Below the pieces are notes generated by a model. The model was not told where the DNA came from, did no database searches, and saw only the letters and a list, made by a program, of their open reading frames with translations. DNA of 8,876 bases. Origin: Candidatus Colimorpha onthohippi (GTDB lineage Bacteria; Bacteroidota; Bacteroidia; Bacteroidales; P3). Within the stretch, counting starts at the first letter, position 1. The number at the start of each line of letters is the position of its first letter. The stretch is taken from positions 1-8,876 of the forward strand of contig JAGHVA010000062.1 in the NCBI GenBank assembly GCA_018064565.1, read 5' to 3'. This document shows positions 1 to 7,238 of the stretch, piece after piece. The translations under genes were made by a program, and so were the position numbers.

Positions 1-1230
1 GTTGTCAAGCATCTTTACCACTGCAGCACTCATAGGTCCTGGTCCGCACATGTAGTACTCGATATCCTCTGGAGCGGGATGATTCTTAAGATAGGTATCA
101 AGCATCACATTGTGTACAAAACCTGCGGTATAAGGAACACCCGCTGCATCAGCGGCAGGATCTGGCCGGTCGAGAGCCAAGTGGAAATGGAAGTTTGGAT
201 AATCCTTCTCAATCTGATGGAAGTCGTTGAGATAGAACACCTCGTTGAGCGCGCGAGCACCATAGAAATAGTGCATCTCGCGATCTGTGGTATGCAACGT
301 CTTTGCCATGTGCATAATCTGCGCACGGAGCGGTGCCATACCAGCACCACCGCCTACCCATATCATCTCGGGCTTGTTTGGCATGTCGGCGGGATGCTCC
401 TTGATATGGAAATCGCCATAAGGGCCAGACATAATCACCTTGTCGCCTGGCTTGAGCGAGAAGATATACGACGAAGCAATACCTGGATTCACATTCATAA
501 ACCCAGAGCGATCGGGAGTAAATGGTGGTGTTGCGATACGAACCGTAAGCATAAACACATCACCCTCGGCAGGATAGTTGGCCATCGAATAGGCACGAAC
601 CGTAGGCTCTGTGTTGACGCAACGAAGGTCGAACATCTTGCACTTCTCCCACGCAGGTAGATATTCCGAACCAATCAAATCGCGATCAAAATCAGCATAA
701 CTGATATTGAATGCAGGTATTTTGATCTGAGCGTATGAACCTGGTGCGAAATCCATGTGAGCACCCTCGGGAAGTTTAACCTTGAACTCCTTGATAAAGG
801 TAGCCACATTGCTGTTTGACACCACCTCACACTCATACTCTTTGATACTCAAGATAGACTTGGGCACCTCAATCTTCATATCTTCCTTAACCTTGACCTG
901 GCAACCCAAGCGCCAATGTTCTTGAATCTGCTTGCGGGTAAAGAAACCCACCTCTGTAGGCAGAATAGAACCACCACCCTCAAGCACACGGCACTTGCAT
1001 TGGCCACAAGAACCTTTTCCTCCACATGCCGAAGGGAGGTAAATTTTCTGCTCGGCGAGTGTGGAGATGAGCGAACTGCCTGTCGGCACATTCAGCCGCT
1101 TCTCATCGTTGACCGTAATGGTAACATTACCCGAAGGCAACAACTTGGCTCGGAGCACCAAAAGCAGTGCCACCAAGATAAGGATGACTACCAAAAAAAC
1201 GACCAACGCAGTAATTATTGTTGTTGACAT
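1..1230 (-). CDS. nqrF: Na+-translocating NADH:quinone reductase subunit F (3' end beyond window)
   Basis: NqrF is the NADH-oxidising subunit of Na+-NQR: it takes hydride from NADH onto FAD and passes electrons through a 2Fe-2S centre to the membrane subunits. I translated it from the ATG at 1228-1230; 410 codons are open to the left edge with no stop, so only a short C-terminal tail seems to be missing (family members are a little over 400 residues). Residues 4-26 form one membrane helix. A ferredoxin domain follows with C69, C75 and C78 (CGGKGSCGQC) and C110, the expected 2Fe-2S ligands. The FAD motif RAYS is at 212-215. The NADH side shows GGGAGMAP at 293-300, FYGAR at 322-326 and CGPGPM at 395-400. 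It is the last gene of the nqr order, 70 bases after nqrE, with an A/T-rich leader and no Shine-Dalgarno sequence. Identification is secure. Confidence 0.97.
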   Translation of the reverse strand, partial: MSTTIITALVVFLVVILILVALLLVLRAKLLPSGNVTITVNDEKRLNVPTGSSLISTLAEQKIYLPSACGGKGSCGQCKCRVLEGGGSILPTEVGFFTRKQIQEHWRLGCQVKVKEDMKIEVPKSILSIKEYECEVVSNSNVATFIKEFKVKLPEGAHMDFAPGSYAQIKIPAFNISYADFDRDLIGSEYLPAWEKCKMFDLRCVNTEPTVRAYSMANYPAEGDVFMLTVRIATPPFTPDRSGFMNVNPGIASSYIFSLKPGDKVIMSGPYGDFHIKEHPADMPNKPEMIWVGGGAGMAPLRAQIMHMAKTLHTTDREMHYFYGARALNEVFYLNDFHQIEKDYPNFHFHLALDRPDPAADAAGVPYTAGFVHNVMLDTYLKNHPAPEDIEYYMCGPGPMSAAVVKMLDN

Positions 1231-1262
1231 TTTATTCAGAATTATTAAATGTTAATCGTTGA

Positions 1263-1280
1263 CGCAACCTCATGGTTGCG
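1263..1280 (-). other. Hairpin in the nqrE-nqrF gap
   Basis: A perfect 7-bp inverted repeat (CGCAACC, loop TCAT, GGTTGCG on the plus strand) lies in the only sizeable gap inside the nqr operon. On the transcribed strand the bases after it are not a U-run, so it does not look like an intrinsic terminator. An mRNA processing or stabilising stem, or partial attenuation before nqrF, is an inference from position alone. Confidence 0.55.
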
Positions 1281-1300
1281 CTGGTACATGCAACATGCCA

Positions 1301-1915
1301 TCAAAGTTTGATACCCATAAACGACATGAATGCCAAACCCATAAGACCCGTGATAATAAAGGTAATACCCACACCTTTGAGTGCTGGTGGGATATGAGAA
1401 TAACGCAGTTTCTCACGGATGGCAGCAATACCTACAATGGCCAAAAACCAACCTATACCACTGCCCAACGAGAAACTGATCACCTCGCCTATATTGGCAT
1501 AATCACGCTGTTGCATGAAGAGCGAACCGCCCATCACAGCACAGTTGACGGCAATCAATGGCAAAAAGATTCCCAAAGAATTATAGAGCGATGGACTGAA
1601 TTTTTCCACCACCATCTCCACTATCTGCACGATAGCCGCAATCACCGCGATAAACATGATCAGCGAAAGAAACGACAAATCAACAGTAGCGAACGACTCG
1701 CCTATCCATGCCAAGGCACCCGCCTGAAGCACATACTTGTTAAGCAGGTAGTTGACTGGTACCGTGATGAGCAACACAAACGTAACCGCGATACCCAGAC
1801 CTGCAGAGGTTTTCACGGTCTTCGATACAGCAAGATATGAGCACATGCCGAGGAAGAACGCAAAAATCATATTGTCGATAAATATCGACTTGATAAATAT
1901 ATTTAAGTATTCCAT
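1301..1915 (-). CDS. nqrE: Na+-translocating NADH:quinone reductase subunit E
   Basis: NqrE is an integral membrane subunit of Na+-NQR. With its homologue NqrD it forms the intramembrane iron site that carries electrons from the NqrF 2Fe-2S centre toward NqrC. The 204-residue protein has about six membrane helices (roughly 11-33, 38-60, 80-103, 113-133, 144-164, 178-199). The two expected iron-ligand cysteines are visible: C25 in FFLGMCSYLAVS and C125 in AVNCAVMGGSLF. Its length is typical of the family. The start at 1913-1915 gives the usual MEY...NMIFAFFLG beginning. It sits 23 bases after the nqrD stop and lacks a Shine-Dalgarno sequence, unlike the three overlapping starts upstream in the operon. 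NqrE, NqrD, RnfA and RnfE are related; the neighbours and the AVNCA motif settle the assignment. Confidence 0.97.
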   Translation of the reverse strand: MEYLNIFIKSIFIDNMIFAFFLGMCSYLAVSKTVKTSAGLGIAVTFVLLITVPVNYLLNKYVLQAGALAWIGESFATVDLSFLSLIMFIAVIAAIVQIVEMVVEKFSPSLYNSLGIFLPLIAVNCAVMGGSLFMQQRDYANIGEVISFSLGSGIGWFLAIVGIAAIREKLRYSHIPPALKGVGITFIITGLMGLAFMSFMGIKL

Positions 1916-1938
1916 TGTTGTTATAGTTGCAATCAGTA

Positions 1939-2559
1939 TTAGTTTTCTTGAAGGTCTTTATCTTTGGTACGCTGAATCCAGATGATGATGCCAACCAATA
2001 TCAAAGCCATGGGTGCCATGATGACCAATCCGTTGTTTTCGTAGCCAATCTGATATAAACCCAGTTTTTCCATTATAGGATAGCCCCAAATGCTGCCGCT
2101 ACCAAAGATTTCGCGGAAAGCTCCTATAATTACCAAGATAATACCATAACCCAATCCGTTGCCGACTCCGTCAAGGAACGACTCCAGTGGCTTACGGCTC
2201 ATAGCAAATGCCTCCAAGCGCCCCATAACGATACAGTTGGTGATAATCAGTCCGACATATACCGAGAGTTGCTTGCTTACGTCATACACAAAAGCCATCA
2301 GCACCTGATTGACCAAAATCACAAGAGCAGATACGACCACCAACTGAACGATGATTCTAATACGCGGAGGTATCGTATTGCGCATCAACGAGATAATCAA
2401 GTTAGACAACGCAACCACCACCGTTACGGAGATAGCCATAACCAATGCTGGCTTGAGTTGGGCTGTAACAGCCAAACAAGAACAGATACCCAACACCTGA
2501 ACGGTGATAGGGTTGTTCTTTGCCAACGGATCAGTAAAGATTTTCATATTTTTGCTCAT
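1939..2559 (-). CDS. nqrD: Na+-translocating NADH:quinone reductase subunit D
   Basis: NqrD is the membrane partner of NqrE; each contributes cysteines to the iron centre inside the membrane. The 206-residue product has about six membrane helices. The N-terminal motif NNPITVQVLGICSCLAVT carries C26 and C28, and TNCIVMGRLEAFA carries C109; C26 and C109 are the likely iron ligands by family position, while C28 is extra. The short basic tail after the last helix (RTKDKDLQEN) is cytosolic-looking. The chosen ATG (2557-2559) overlaps the nqrC stop as ATGA and has AGGAGG seven bases upstream. A second in-frame ATG at codon 5 has no such signal. Length and motifs are normal for the family, and translation is probably coupled to nqrC. 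Confidence 0.97.
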   Translation of the reverse strand: MSKNMKIFTDPLAKNNPITVQVLGICSCLAVTAQLKPALVMAISVTVVVALSNLIISLMRNTIPPRIRIIVQLVVVSALVILVNQVLMAFVYDVSKQLSVYVGLIITNCIVMGRLEAFAMSRKPLESFLDGVGNGLGYGIILVIIGAFREIFGSGSIWGYPIMEKLGLYQIGYENNGLVIMAPMALILVGIIIWIQRTKDKDLQEN

Positions 2560-3383
2560 AACGACACCTCCTCTCCTTCTTCAAATTCAACTGCTATTTC
2601 TTCCACCGGCACCTGAAACTCATCACTACCTTCGGTAACGAGGCCAGCACGGGTGGCATCTATAAACTTCTGATAACGAGCCAAATCGGCTGCAAGCATT
2701 GCATTGACACCGTTTGATGTCATGGTACCTCCCGATATAGCATCTACCTCATGAGCCCCATTGGGGTCGGCATTCTTCTTAACAGCGATGGAGATAACCT
2801 GACCATTCTCGTCCAAGATCTGCTTGCCGATAAACGGCTGTTGGAATTTCTGCTCTGCAATCTCGGCACCCAAACCAGGTGTCTCACTCTCATGGCTAAA
2901 GGTAACACCAATTATAGTATTGAAATCCTCATCGAGAGCGATATTGGAGTACACCGCACCCCAAAGACCATTGCCTTGTGTAGGAATTACATAACCCTTA
3001 CGACCATCCTTGCTGAACACATACACAGGAAACGCACCCTGTTGACCAGCTTTTTCCAATGCCTGCTGATCTTTGAGTTTGACATCAAATGCGCGGACGG
3101 AACCTTGCTCCATCTCGCCATTCTTGACATTATAAACCGACAATACACTACCATCGGTAGCCACCGTAAGTTCCTGATCAAAATATTGCTGATACATCTC
3201 AGCTGCCTGATTGGCATCGGCTTCCACATTGATGGCAGCCAGCAGTATCTGCATCTTCTCATTGCGGACGTTAGCATCTTGACGACCTTTGAGCGACATA
3301 GCTACGACCGAAAGCAACACCGCAACTACCGCTACTAAAACAGCGGAGTAAATAAAGATGTACTTATTACTGAAATTTTTCAT
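2556..3383 (-). CDS. nqrC: Na+-translocating NADH:quinone reductase subunit C (covalent FMN)
   Basis: NqrC carries an FMN bound covalently to a threonine through its phosphate and relays electrons from the NqrD/E iron site toward NqrB. The 275-residue protein has one N-terminal membrane helix (about 9-31), then a soluble FMN-binding domain outside the cytoplasmic membrane. SHESETPGLGAEI (163-175) is the conserved NqrC/RnfG block. The attachment motif reads DAISGGT at 214-220, making T220 the likely FMN site, although the residue before it is G rather than the usual A of Dxx(s/t)gAT. The tail is strongly acidic (VEFEEGEEVSL). It overlaps nqrB upstream by 4 bases and nqrD downstream by 4 bases, with a strong Shine-Dalgarno at its own start. 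FMN loading would need an ApbE-type flavin transferase, and none is encoded in this window. Confidence 0.97.
   Translation of the reverse strand: MKNFSNKYIFIYSAVLVAVVAVLLSVVAMSLKGRQDANVRNEKMQILLAAINVEADANQAAEMYQQYFDQELTVATDGSVLSVYNVKNGEMEQGSVRAFDVKLKDQQALEKAGQQGAFPVYVFSKDGRKGYVIPTQGNGLWGAVYSNIALDEDFNTIIGVTFSHESETPGLGAEIAEQKFQQPFIGKQILDENGQVISIAVKKNADPNGAHEVDAISGGTMTSNGVNAMLAADLARYQKFIDATRAGLVTEGSDEFQVPVEEIAVEFEEGEEVSL
2567..2572 (-). promoter_or_regulatory. Shine-Dalgarno sequence for nqrD
   Basis: AGGAGG on the minus strand lies exactly seven bases before the nqrD ATG, inside the last codons of nqrC. It supports the start at 2559 over the in-frame ATG four codons later, and suggests translational coupling across the ATGA overlap. 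Confidence 0.8.
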
Positions 3384-4570
3384 GCTGTAACCTCCTTTCT
3401 TTCGGTTGCACGGTTCTGTCTGCGCTTGATGTTGCGCGACACCACGCAGTGATCAATCAGTGGAGCGAAGCAGTTCAACAACAATATGCTGAGCATCATG
3501 CCCTCTGGATAGGCAGGATTGAGAACGCGCAACAACACTGCAAATGCGCCAATCAAAAATCCGTATATCCATTTGCCACAATTGGTTTGAGCAGCAGTTA
3601 CAGGGTCGGTAGCCATAAATACAGCACCAAACATGAACCCACCCATCAAGTAGTGGTAATAGAACGGCACCTGCATATAGTCGTTGGCTCCGATAGCGTT
3701 AAAGAGCAGACCCATCAAGCCGCCACCCAGCACCACGCTAAGCATTATGCGCCAACTGGCAATACCCGATACAAGCAGTACTACAGCACCCAACAAGATT
3801 GCTATCACAGAAGTCTCACAACTCGATCCTGGGATAATTCCTAAAAACATATCCCAAACAGAAGCAGAGCATTGACTGCCAGCAGCAAGCTCACCCATCG
3901 GTGTAGCTCCCGCCAAAGCATCTGAGCCCCACAGGTCGGCAGCAATCCAAACCTTATCGCCCGACATGTGTGTAGGATAACTGAAAAACAGGAACGCACG
4001 AGCCACTAAAGCAGGATTGAGAAAATTCATACCCGTGCCACCAAACACCTCTTTGCCTATCACAACGGCAAAAGCAACTGCCAAAGCCAACTGCCAAAGC
4101 GGGGTTGTAATTGGGACAATCATCGGTATGATAATACCCGTAACGAGGAAACCCTCGTTGACTTCATGGTGACGGATTTGAGCAAAGATAAACTCAATAG
4201 CCAATCCAACTACATACGATACTACAATAAGCGGCAGCATACGCAAAAAGCCGAACCACAAGCAGTACCAAAAACATGCACATGTGCCTAACTCGTACGG
4301 CCACATGCCCGCCTCGGAATGGATAGCGGTTTGATAACCAATATTCCACATACCGAATAGCAGCGCAGGAAGCAATGCGAACACCACGGTAATCATGGCT
4401 CGCTTTAAATCGACAGCATCGCGGACATGGCTACCCCTGACAGTAACCCTATTGGGGGTAAACGCAAACGTCTCGAATGCCTCAAACGTACTATGCAGCC
4501 AAGGAAACTTACCACCTTCGCTGAAAGTAGGCTTTATCTTATCTATATAAGTACGAAGATTGTCAAACAT
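3380..4570 (-). CDS. nqrB: Na+-translocating NADH:quinone reductase subunit B (covalent FMN, riboflavin)
   Basis: NqrB is the large membrane subunit of Na+-NQR. In the family it holds a covalent FMN and a riboflavin, takes part in quinone reduction, and contains the Na+ pathway. The 396-residue product has around ten membrane segments. Diagnostic blocks are RAMITVVFALLPALLFGMWN (58-77), NEGFLVTG (138-145, the region tied to quinone and inhibitor binding in the Vibrio enzyme), GTGMNFLNPALVARAFLFF (178-196) and MATDPVTAAQT (319-329). The FMN attachment motif is DALAGAT at 217-223, so T223 is the probable flavinylated residue; the fourth position is A rather than S/T. Its start overlaps the nqrA stop by one base (TGATG). 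It is homologous to RnfD, but length, order and the neighbouring NqrA/F make it NqrB. Confidence 0.97.
   Translation of the reverse strand: MFDNLRTYIDKIKPTFSEGGKFPWLHSTFEAFETFAFTPNRVTVRGSHVRDAVDLKRAMITVVFALLPALLFGMWNIGYQTAIHSEAGMWPYELGTCACFWYCLWFGFLRMLPLIVVSYVVGLAIEFIFAQIRHHEVNEGFLVTGIIIPMIVPITTPLWQLALAVAFAVVIGKEVFGGTGMNFLNPALVARAFLFFSYPTHMSGDKVWIAADLWGSDALAGATPMGELAAGSQCSASVWDMFLGIIPGSSCETSVIAILLGAVVLLVSGIASWRIMLSVVLGGGLMGLLFNAIGANDYMQVPFYYHYLMGGFMFGAVFMATDPVTAAQTNCGKWIYGFLIGAFAVLLRVLNPAYPEGMMLSILLLNCFAPLIDHCVVSRNIKRRQNRATERKEVTA
3391..3396 (-). promoter_or_regulatory. Shine-Dalgarno sequence for nqrC
   Basis: AGGAGG on the minus strand lies seven bases before the nqrC ATG and inside the last codons of nqrB. 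Its motif and spacing are identical to those at nqrB and nqrD. Confidence 0.8.
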
Positions 4571-5949
4571 CAGAGAGCCTCCTTTCTTAATTTCTCCAGA
4601 GCCTCACGAATAATGGGCTGGATGTCCGTCTTGGACGTATCAATAAATTCACACAAGGCGAAATCTTCTGGCTCCACCTCGTAGATTCCTAAATTTTCCA
4701 TCAACTCGATATCCCCCACAATACATGCCTTAATGAGATGCAACGGATAAATATCGAAAGGAAATACACGCTCAAAATTGCCTGAAAAGACAAACGGACG
4801 AACATCTCCATGTGTATTGGTATCAAATTTCCAATGGCCAGCCTTGCGTGATGCGGTTGGACAACAATTGGCACTCGGCAAAAAACCACTGCAAAATGTA
4901 CGCGAGAAGCTAAATTTCTTGCAGCCTGGCATCAACCAGCCCATAAAATCGTAATAACGCCCCTCGGGAATAAGAGTTAGCAAACTATCGTATGCACCCA
5001 AGAACCCATCTGCCTCAATCTGCGTACCGCTAAGCACATTGCCCGATACCAAACGGTTAGATTCAGCACCTATCGCCTGACCTTTCACTAACTCCGACAC
5101 ACAAGCACCAGCAAACACCTTGTAATAATGAGGGTTTACCACTTGAGGACCCGCTACAGCCACAATGCGTTCTGGTTTGTACTCGCCAGTAGCCATTAAA
5201 TGACCCAACACAGCAATATCCTGAGGATTCATCGTCCACACACTCTCGCCTTTGTTAATAGGACACAACTGAGCTATCTGAGTCCCAACATTACCTGTAG
5301 GGTGAACACCTTTGAAATAGGTAACTTTCATATTGACCGCCTTGACCGAAGCGCGAACCGCCTCTGCCAACTTCTGCCCCTGCTTGAAATTCACATAGAG
5401 ACTGCCCTTGGTCAACGTAGCCAAAGCCTCCAAACCTTTACAGAAATCAGCCGACCTATCAGCCATCACAAAGTCGTAGTCGGCTGCTAATGGTGCTGTA
5501 TCAAAGCAACTCACCACGATAGCCTTAGGAGTGCTGTCGGGGTTGGGAACAACACCAAAGGGACGCTGCTTCAAACTGGCCCATAAGCCGCACCGCAACA
5601 TACGTTCCCGGACGTCTCCCTCATTGAAATTAGCGACAGCCTGATTGCCGTCTTCATTTTTCTCGACAACCACTGCCAGCAACAAGCGCTTTTCGCCACG
5701 CACCACCGCTTTAACCCTACCCGCCACGGGAGAAGTAAAACAAATGCGCTCGTCCGCTTTGCTGCAAAACAGGGTGTCGCCAGCCTTCACAGTGTCGCCT
5801 TCTGCGACCTTGAGCCGTGGAACAATTCCCACGTAATCGGCAGGTTTAATGCCGTACGTGAGGACACCACGAGCATCGCTGATGCGACGCTCCGCAGCAC
5901 CAGCGATAGGCAAGTCAAGTCCTTTTTTGATTTTTATTACGTCAGACAT
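4570..5949 (-). CDS. nqrA: Na+-translocating NADH:quinone reductase subunit A
   Basis: NqrA is the soluble cytoplasmic subunit of Na+-NQR, attached to NqrB and lacking a redox cofactor of its own in the known structures. From the ATG at 5947-5949 the product has 459 residues, close to the family's usual length. It begins MSDVIKIKKGLDLPIAGAAE, the conserved NqrA N-terminus. A biotinyl/lipoyl-like hairpin region follows (VAEGDTVKAGDTLF, then SPVAGRVKAV). Further conserved blocks are the FKGVHPTGNVGTQI stretch, and near the C-terminus a cysteine-rich RTFCSGFLPSANCC segment and GNFERVFPFDIYPLHLIKA. The frame stays open upstream to 6102 and includes an ATG there, but that extension precedes the predicted promoter -7 box and looks hydrophobic and unrelated, so 5949 is preferred. 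No Shine-Dalgarno is present; the leader is A/T-rich, as is usual in Bacteroidota. It is the first gene of the operon. Confidence 0.96.
   Translation of the reverse strand: MSDVIKIKKGLDLPIAGAAERRISDARGVLTYGIKPADYVGIVPRLKVAEGDTVKAGDTLFCSKADERICFTSPVAGRVKAVVRGEKRLLLAVVVEKNEDGNQAVANFNEGDVRERMLRCGLWASLKQRPFGVVPNPDSTPKAIVVSCFDTAPLAADYDFVMADRSADFCKGLEALATLTKGSLYVNFKQGQKLAEAVRASVKAVNMKVTYFKGVHPTGNVGTQIAQLCPINKGESVWTMNPQDIAVLGHLMATGEYKPERIVAVAGPQVVNPHYYKVFAGACVSELVKGQAIGAESNRLVSGNVLSGTQIEADGFLGAYDSLLTLIPEGRYYDFMGWLMPGCKKFSFSRTFCSGFLPSANCCPTASRKAGHWKFDTNTHGDVRPFVFSGNFERVFPFDIYPLHLIKACIVGDIELMENLGIYEVEPEDFALCEFIDTSKTDIQPIIREALEKLRKEAL
4578..4583 (-). promoter_or_regulatory. Shine-Dalgarno sequence for nqrB
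   Basis: AGGAGG on the minus strand lies seven bases before the nqrB ATG, inside the end of nqrA. The TGATG stop/start overlap that follows suggests that ribosomes terminating on nqrA reinitiate on nqrB. Confidence 0.8.
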
Positions 5950-6068
5950 TTCTGAAATTTTTTGAATTTCAAAACCAATATAAAATACATTCAATGCACC
6001 AAACAACGTAAAGAGTCTCAATGTAAAACACACCGAAACATCGCCGTTTTGGCACAAAAAAACAGATG

Positions 6069-6099
6069 CAAATATAACAAAAAAATAGGAAACAAAAAA
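6069..6099 (-). promoter_or_regulatory. Candidate nqr operon promoter
   Basis: On the minus strand, TATATTTG (6076 to 6069) matches the Bacteroidota -7 consensus TAnnTTTG. A T-rich run ending in TTTG (6099 to 6093) is the nearest -33-like element, but the gap is only 16 bases, against 19-20 at the other three promoters here. The -7 match is good and the -33 weak. It would give a leader of roughly 110-120 bases before nqrA. Confidence 0.5.
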
Positions 6100-6108
6100 C
6101 ACAATATC

Positions 6109-6126
6109 GCGATTTTACTGCGATTT
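6109..6126 (-). repeat. Tandem GCGATTT heptamers upstream of the nqrA promoter
   Basis: GCGATTT occurs at 6109-6115 and again at 6120-6126, an 11-base period, about one helical turn. The first copy also lies within the palindrome ATCGCGAT (6106-6113). The pair sits just upstream of the candidate nqrA -33 region, where an activator might bind. The function is inferred from position only; chance occurrence is possible. Confidence 0.35.
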
Positions 6127-6304
6127 ATCAACAACATATCTTTAACCCGTTTTCTTTTATACACCAGCACCTAATCAAAATTTACATCCCAATTCTAATA
6201 CACGCCACGTTAATTGTTCTGTTTGTGCAGTTGCGTTCCCTCCCTCAAAAAGACAATCTCAACCGCACTATAAAACATTTTGGAATCATTTTTTCAAAAA
6301 AAGG

Positions 6305-6335
6305 TTGTTTTTTTTCAAAAAGTTTATTACCTTTG
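6305..6335 (+). promoter_or_regulatory. Promoter for the tandem barrel genes
   Basis: TTG at 6305-6307, a 20-base gap, then TACCTTTG at 6328-6335 fits the Bacteroidota primary-sigma consensus (TTTG, about 20 bases, TAnnTTTG) very well. Transcription would begin around 6340, leaving a leader of about 65 bases before the ATG at 6406. Confidence 0.85.
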
Positions 6336-6405
6336 CAAATACAATTCTTGCAATGGAACAGCCGAAAACCATGCAGAGTAGGCACAACAAAAAAATCATC
6401 AAACA

Positions 6406-7143
6406 ATGAAAAAAGGTATCATTGCAGTAGCGGCTTTACTAATGCTCACCGCAGGTGTCGCAACCGCTCAGGACCAGCTTAACGGAGGCAGATTCTCCAT
6501 GGAAGTTGGATTTACTCCAAACCTTAACGGTTCTAACTTTTTCAACCTACCATACGGTATTGCGGGAACATACCGTCTTAACAACGGCCACAAGCTCTAT
6601 GTAGGTCTCAAATTCAACCATGAAAGCGAGACTAACGGTGCGATAGGCTTGGACAAAGACAATCCAAACTTTGACTTGCTCAAAGAAAACTACAATAGAT
6701 CAAGCCAAACCGTTTTTTCTTTGACAGCAGGCTACATGCACTATTTCAAGAAAGAGGGTCGGCTCCGTCCTTATGGCGGTGGCTTTGTCTCCTTCACTCG
6801 CCAGTTCGCTTCTTACAAGGAGGTGTACAATGGTGAAGAAGACGGCAAATGGTATAACCACGAGAGAACAATCAAAGGCTTTGACAATGACGATTGCTTT
6901 GCAAGCTTTGCTCTGGGCATTTGCGGAAGTCTCGGTTTTGACTACTACATCACCAAGGGTATTTATATTGGTGCAGAGGTAATGCTCTCCGCTAATTACG
7001 AAAGCTTTTTAGACCTGTCTGCTGAATACACAACCACCTTCCCTTCTGAAAAAAATCAGACTAACGATATAGATGTAAACCAGAAAACGTCTAATATCGG
7101 AACAAGTATCACCACCACCATTTGCTTGGGTTGGGAATTCTAA
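6406..7143 (+). CDS. Small outer-membrane beta-barrel protein (first of tandem pair)
   Basis: This is a secreted 245-residue protein of the small outer-membrane barrel type (OmpX/OmpA-like or PF13505-like fold); its specific function is unknown. Residues 1-21 are a clear signal peptide (MKKGIIAVAA... ending ATA before QD). The mature part shows about eight amphipathic stretches with alternating hydrophobic residues, for example 29-38, 50-59, 62-71, 102-115, 120-134, 166-182, 184-198 and 231-245. Between them lie hydrophilic, acidic loops around 72-100, 136-163 and 199-230. The chain ends GWEF with a terminal phenylalanine, the usual C-terminal signal for barrel insertion by the BAM complex. 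It is a clear paralogue of the next gene: about 42 of the first 60 residues match, including PNLNGSNFFNLPYG without a change. The start has no Shine-Dalgarno, but the signal peptide begins right at this ATG. Confidence 0.85.
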   Translation: MKKGIIAVAALLMLTAGVATAQDQLNGGRFSMEVGFTPNLNGSNFFNLPYGIAGTYRLNNGHKLYVGLKFNHESETNGAIGLDKDNPNFDLLKENYNRSSQTVFSLTAGYMHYFKKEGRLRPYGGGFVSFTRQFASYKEVYNGEEDGKWYNHERTIKGFDNDDCFASFALGICGSLGFDYYITKGIYIGAEVMLSANYESFLDLSAEYTTTFPSEKNQTNDIDVNQKTSNIGTSITTTICLGWEF

Positions 7144-7238
7144 TTATTAATAGAACATAACTAAACAACACAATTTTTACCAATAGAATGCGGGAAGTAA
7201 AAAACTCACAACCCGACATTCATAAACATAATATTACT

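Larger units (their letters stand above)
5950..6405. other. Divergent A/T-rich intergenic control region
   Basis: This 456-base stretch separates the minus-strand nqr operon from the plus-strand barrel genes. It holds the candidate nqrA promoter, the GCGATTT heptamer pair, the strong barrel promoter and both leaders. Between about 6130 and 6300 I see no gene, RNA, or clear inverted repeat. Short open frames exist here, but their composition is low-complexity and none has a convincing start signal. Confidence 0.7.

Noticed and set aside
1259..1840. Long plus-strand open frame opposite nqrE (and similar ones opposite nqrF and nqrC)
   Set aside because: The translations are low-complexity, rich in His, Arg and Thr, match no family pattern, and lie antisense to clearly conserved nqr genes.
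1..5949. Alternative identity as an Rnf complex
   Set aside because: Subunit order A-F, the NqrA N-terminal motif, NqrF with 2Fe-2S plus FAD/NADH motifs and the absence of RnfB/RnfC 4Fe-4S cysteine clusters all point to Na+-NQR.
6225..6482. Plus-strand open frame overlapping the first barrel start
   Set aside because: It runs through the predicted promoter and leader and is out of frame with the conserved barrel gene; the sequence has no recognisable feature.
7188..7238. Upstream ATG extending the second barrel protein by 17 residues
   Set aside because: The extension is polar and precedes a standard signal peptide; the paralogue starts at the equivalent of 7239.
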